Shown here: one piece after another, positions 6,373-6,491 of the stretch
Numbering within the stretch: position 1 is the first letter of the stretch
Layout of the letters: each line of letters opens with the position of its first letter
Origin: JAPYTU01 sp036166735
Lineage (GTDB): Bacteria; Bacteroidota; Bacteroidia; Cytophagales; MED-G16
DNA: 6,491 nucleotides
Direction: 5' to 3'
Assembly (NCBI GenBank): GCA_036166735.1
Contig: JAYZHG010000006.1
Span: 1 to 6,491 of the forward strand
Position numbers and translations under genes: made by a program
The notes under the pieces: generated by a model
What the model saw: only the letters and a program-made list of their open reading frames with translations
Database searches by the model: none
What the model was told of the DNA's origin: nothing

Positions 6373-6491
6373 ATGTATATGAAAGCTAACCTTGAAAATA
6401 CATGGTACAATGTACATGATGAAAATAAAATTATCACTCCAGGTCTATTAATTTCTCCAGATAAAATAAAAGATAACATTAAAGCTATGAT
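6373..6491 (+). CDS. D-threonine aldolase / D-serine dehydratase-like PLP enzyme, N-terminal fragment
   Basis: Only the first 39 complete codons are in the window; the frame runs off the 3' edge. The residues WYNVHDENKIITPGLLISPD (11-30) followed by KIKDNIKAM match the opening of fold-type III (alanine-racemase-like) PLP enzymes of the D-threonine aldolase group, where a 'tPaLlv..d.i..Ni..M' segment begins the first barrel strand. Family members cleave D-threonine to glycine and acetaldehyde or deaminate D-serine or D-threo-3-hydroxyaspartate, often with a metal ion. The PLP-binding lysine should follow just downstream and cannot be checked. The ATG at 6373 directly follows the RidA stop with no spacer; a second in-frame ATG at 6379 is an alternative start. 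Position after a permease and RidA supports a D-amino-acid role. Confidence 0.75.
   Translation, partial: MYMKANLENTWYNVHDENKIITPGLLISPDKIKDNIKAM

Noticed and set aside
1..6491. Mobile element, CRISPR array, tRNA or rRNA, long repeats
   Set aside because: Reading through found no repeated units, terminal inverted repeats, transposase or integrase motifs, or tRNA/rRNA signatures; nearly all the sequence is explained by intact genes.

Overview
The window is AT-rich (roughly 30% GC by eye). It carries seven genes, all on the + strand, tightly packed and ordinary in coding style. No start codon has a recognisable Shine-Dalgarno sequence; the bases upstream are A/T-rich. Together with the gene families present (an exported GH20 hexosaminidase, GlmS, and a GntP / RidA / D-threonine-aldolase-like set), this points to a Bacteroidota bacterium, perhaps a flavobacterium. 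That assignment is inferred from style and gene content; no rRNA or marker-gene placement is possible here.

Layout. (1) 1-1776: a GH20 beta-N-acetylhexosaminidase whose 5' end lies before the window; the visible frame opens inside a signal peptide. (2) 1781-2374: a small HhH-GPD DNA-3-methyladenine glycosylase, four bases downstream. (3) 2427-4259: a complete glmS, whose true start is the ATG before Cys-Gly-Ile-Ile. (4) 4292-4492: a 66-residue two-helix membrane protein of unknown function. (5) 4493-4591: a 99-base gap, the largest in the window and the likeliest break between transcription units, though no convincing promoter or terminator was found in it. (6) 4592-5908: a 12-14-segment GntP-family permease. 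(7) 5911-6372: a RidA/YjgF-family protein. (8) 6373 to the end: the start of a D-threonine aldolase / D-serine dehydratase-like PLP enzyme, cut by the window edge.

How the genes may work together. The first half has an amino-sugar flavour: GH20 releases GlcNAc or GalNAc outside the cytoplasm and GlmS makes glucosamine-6-phosphate inside, with a DNA repair gene between them. The second half is a tight block (2-base and 0-base junctions). It reads as uptake of a small hydroxy acid or D-amino acid, cleavage or deamination by a fold-III PLP enzyme, and removal of reactive enamine/imine intermediates by RidA. The most useful hypothesis is that this 'gluconate' permease is really a D-serine/D-threonine-type importer. 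There are no RNA genes, mobile elements, CRISPR arrays or long repeats that I can support.
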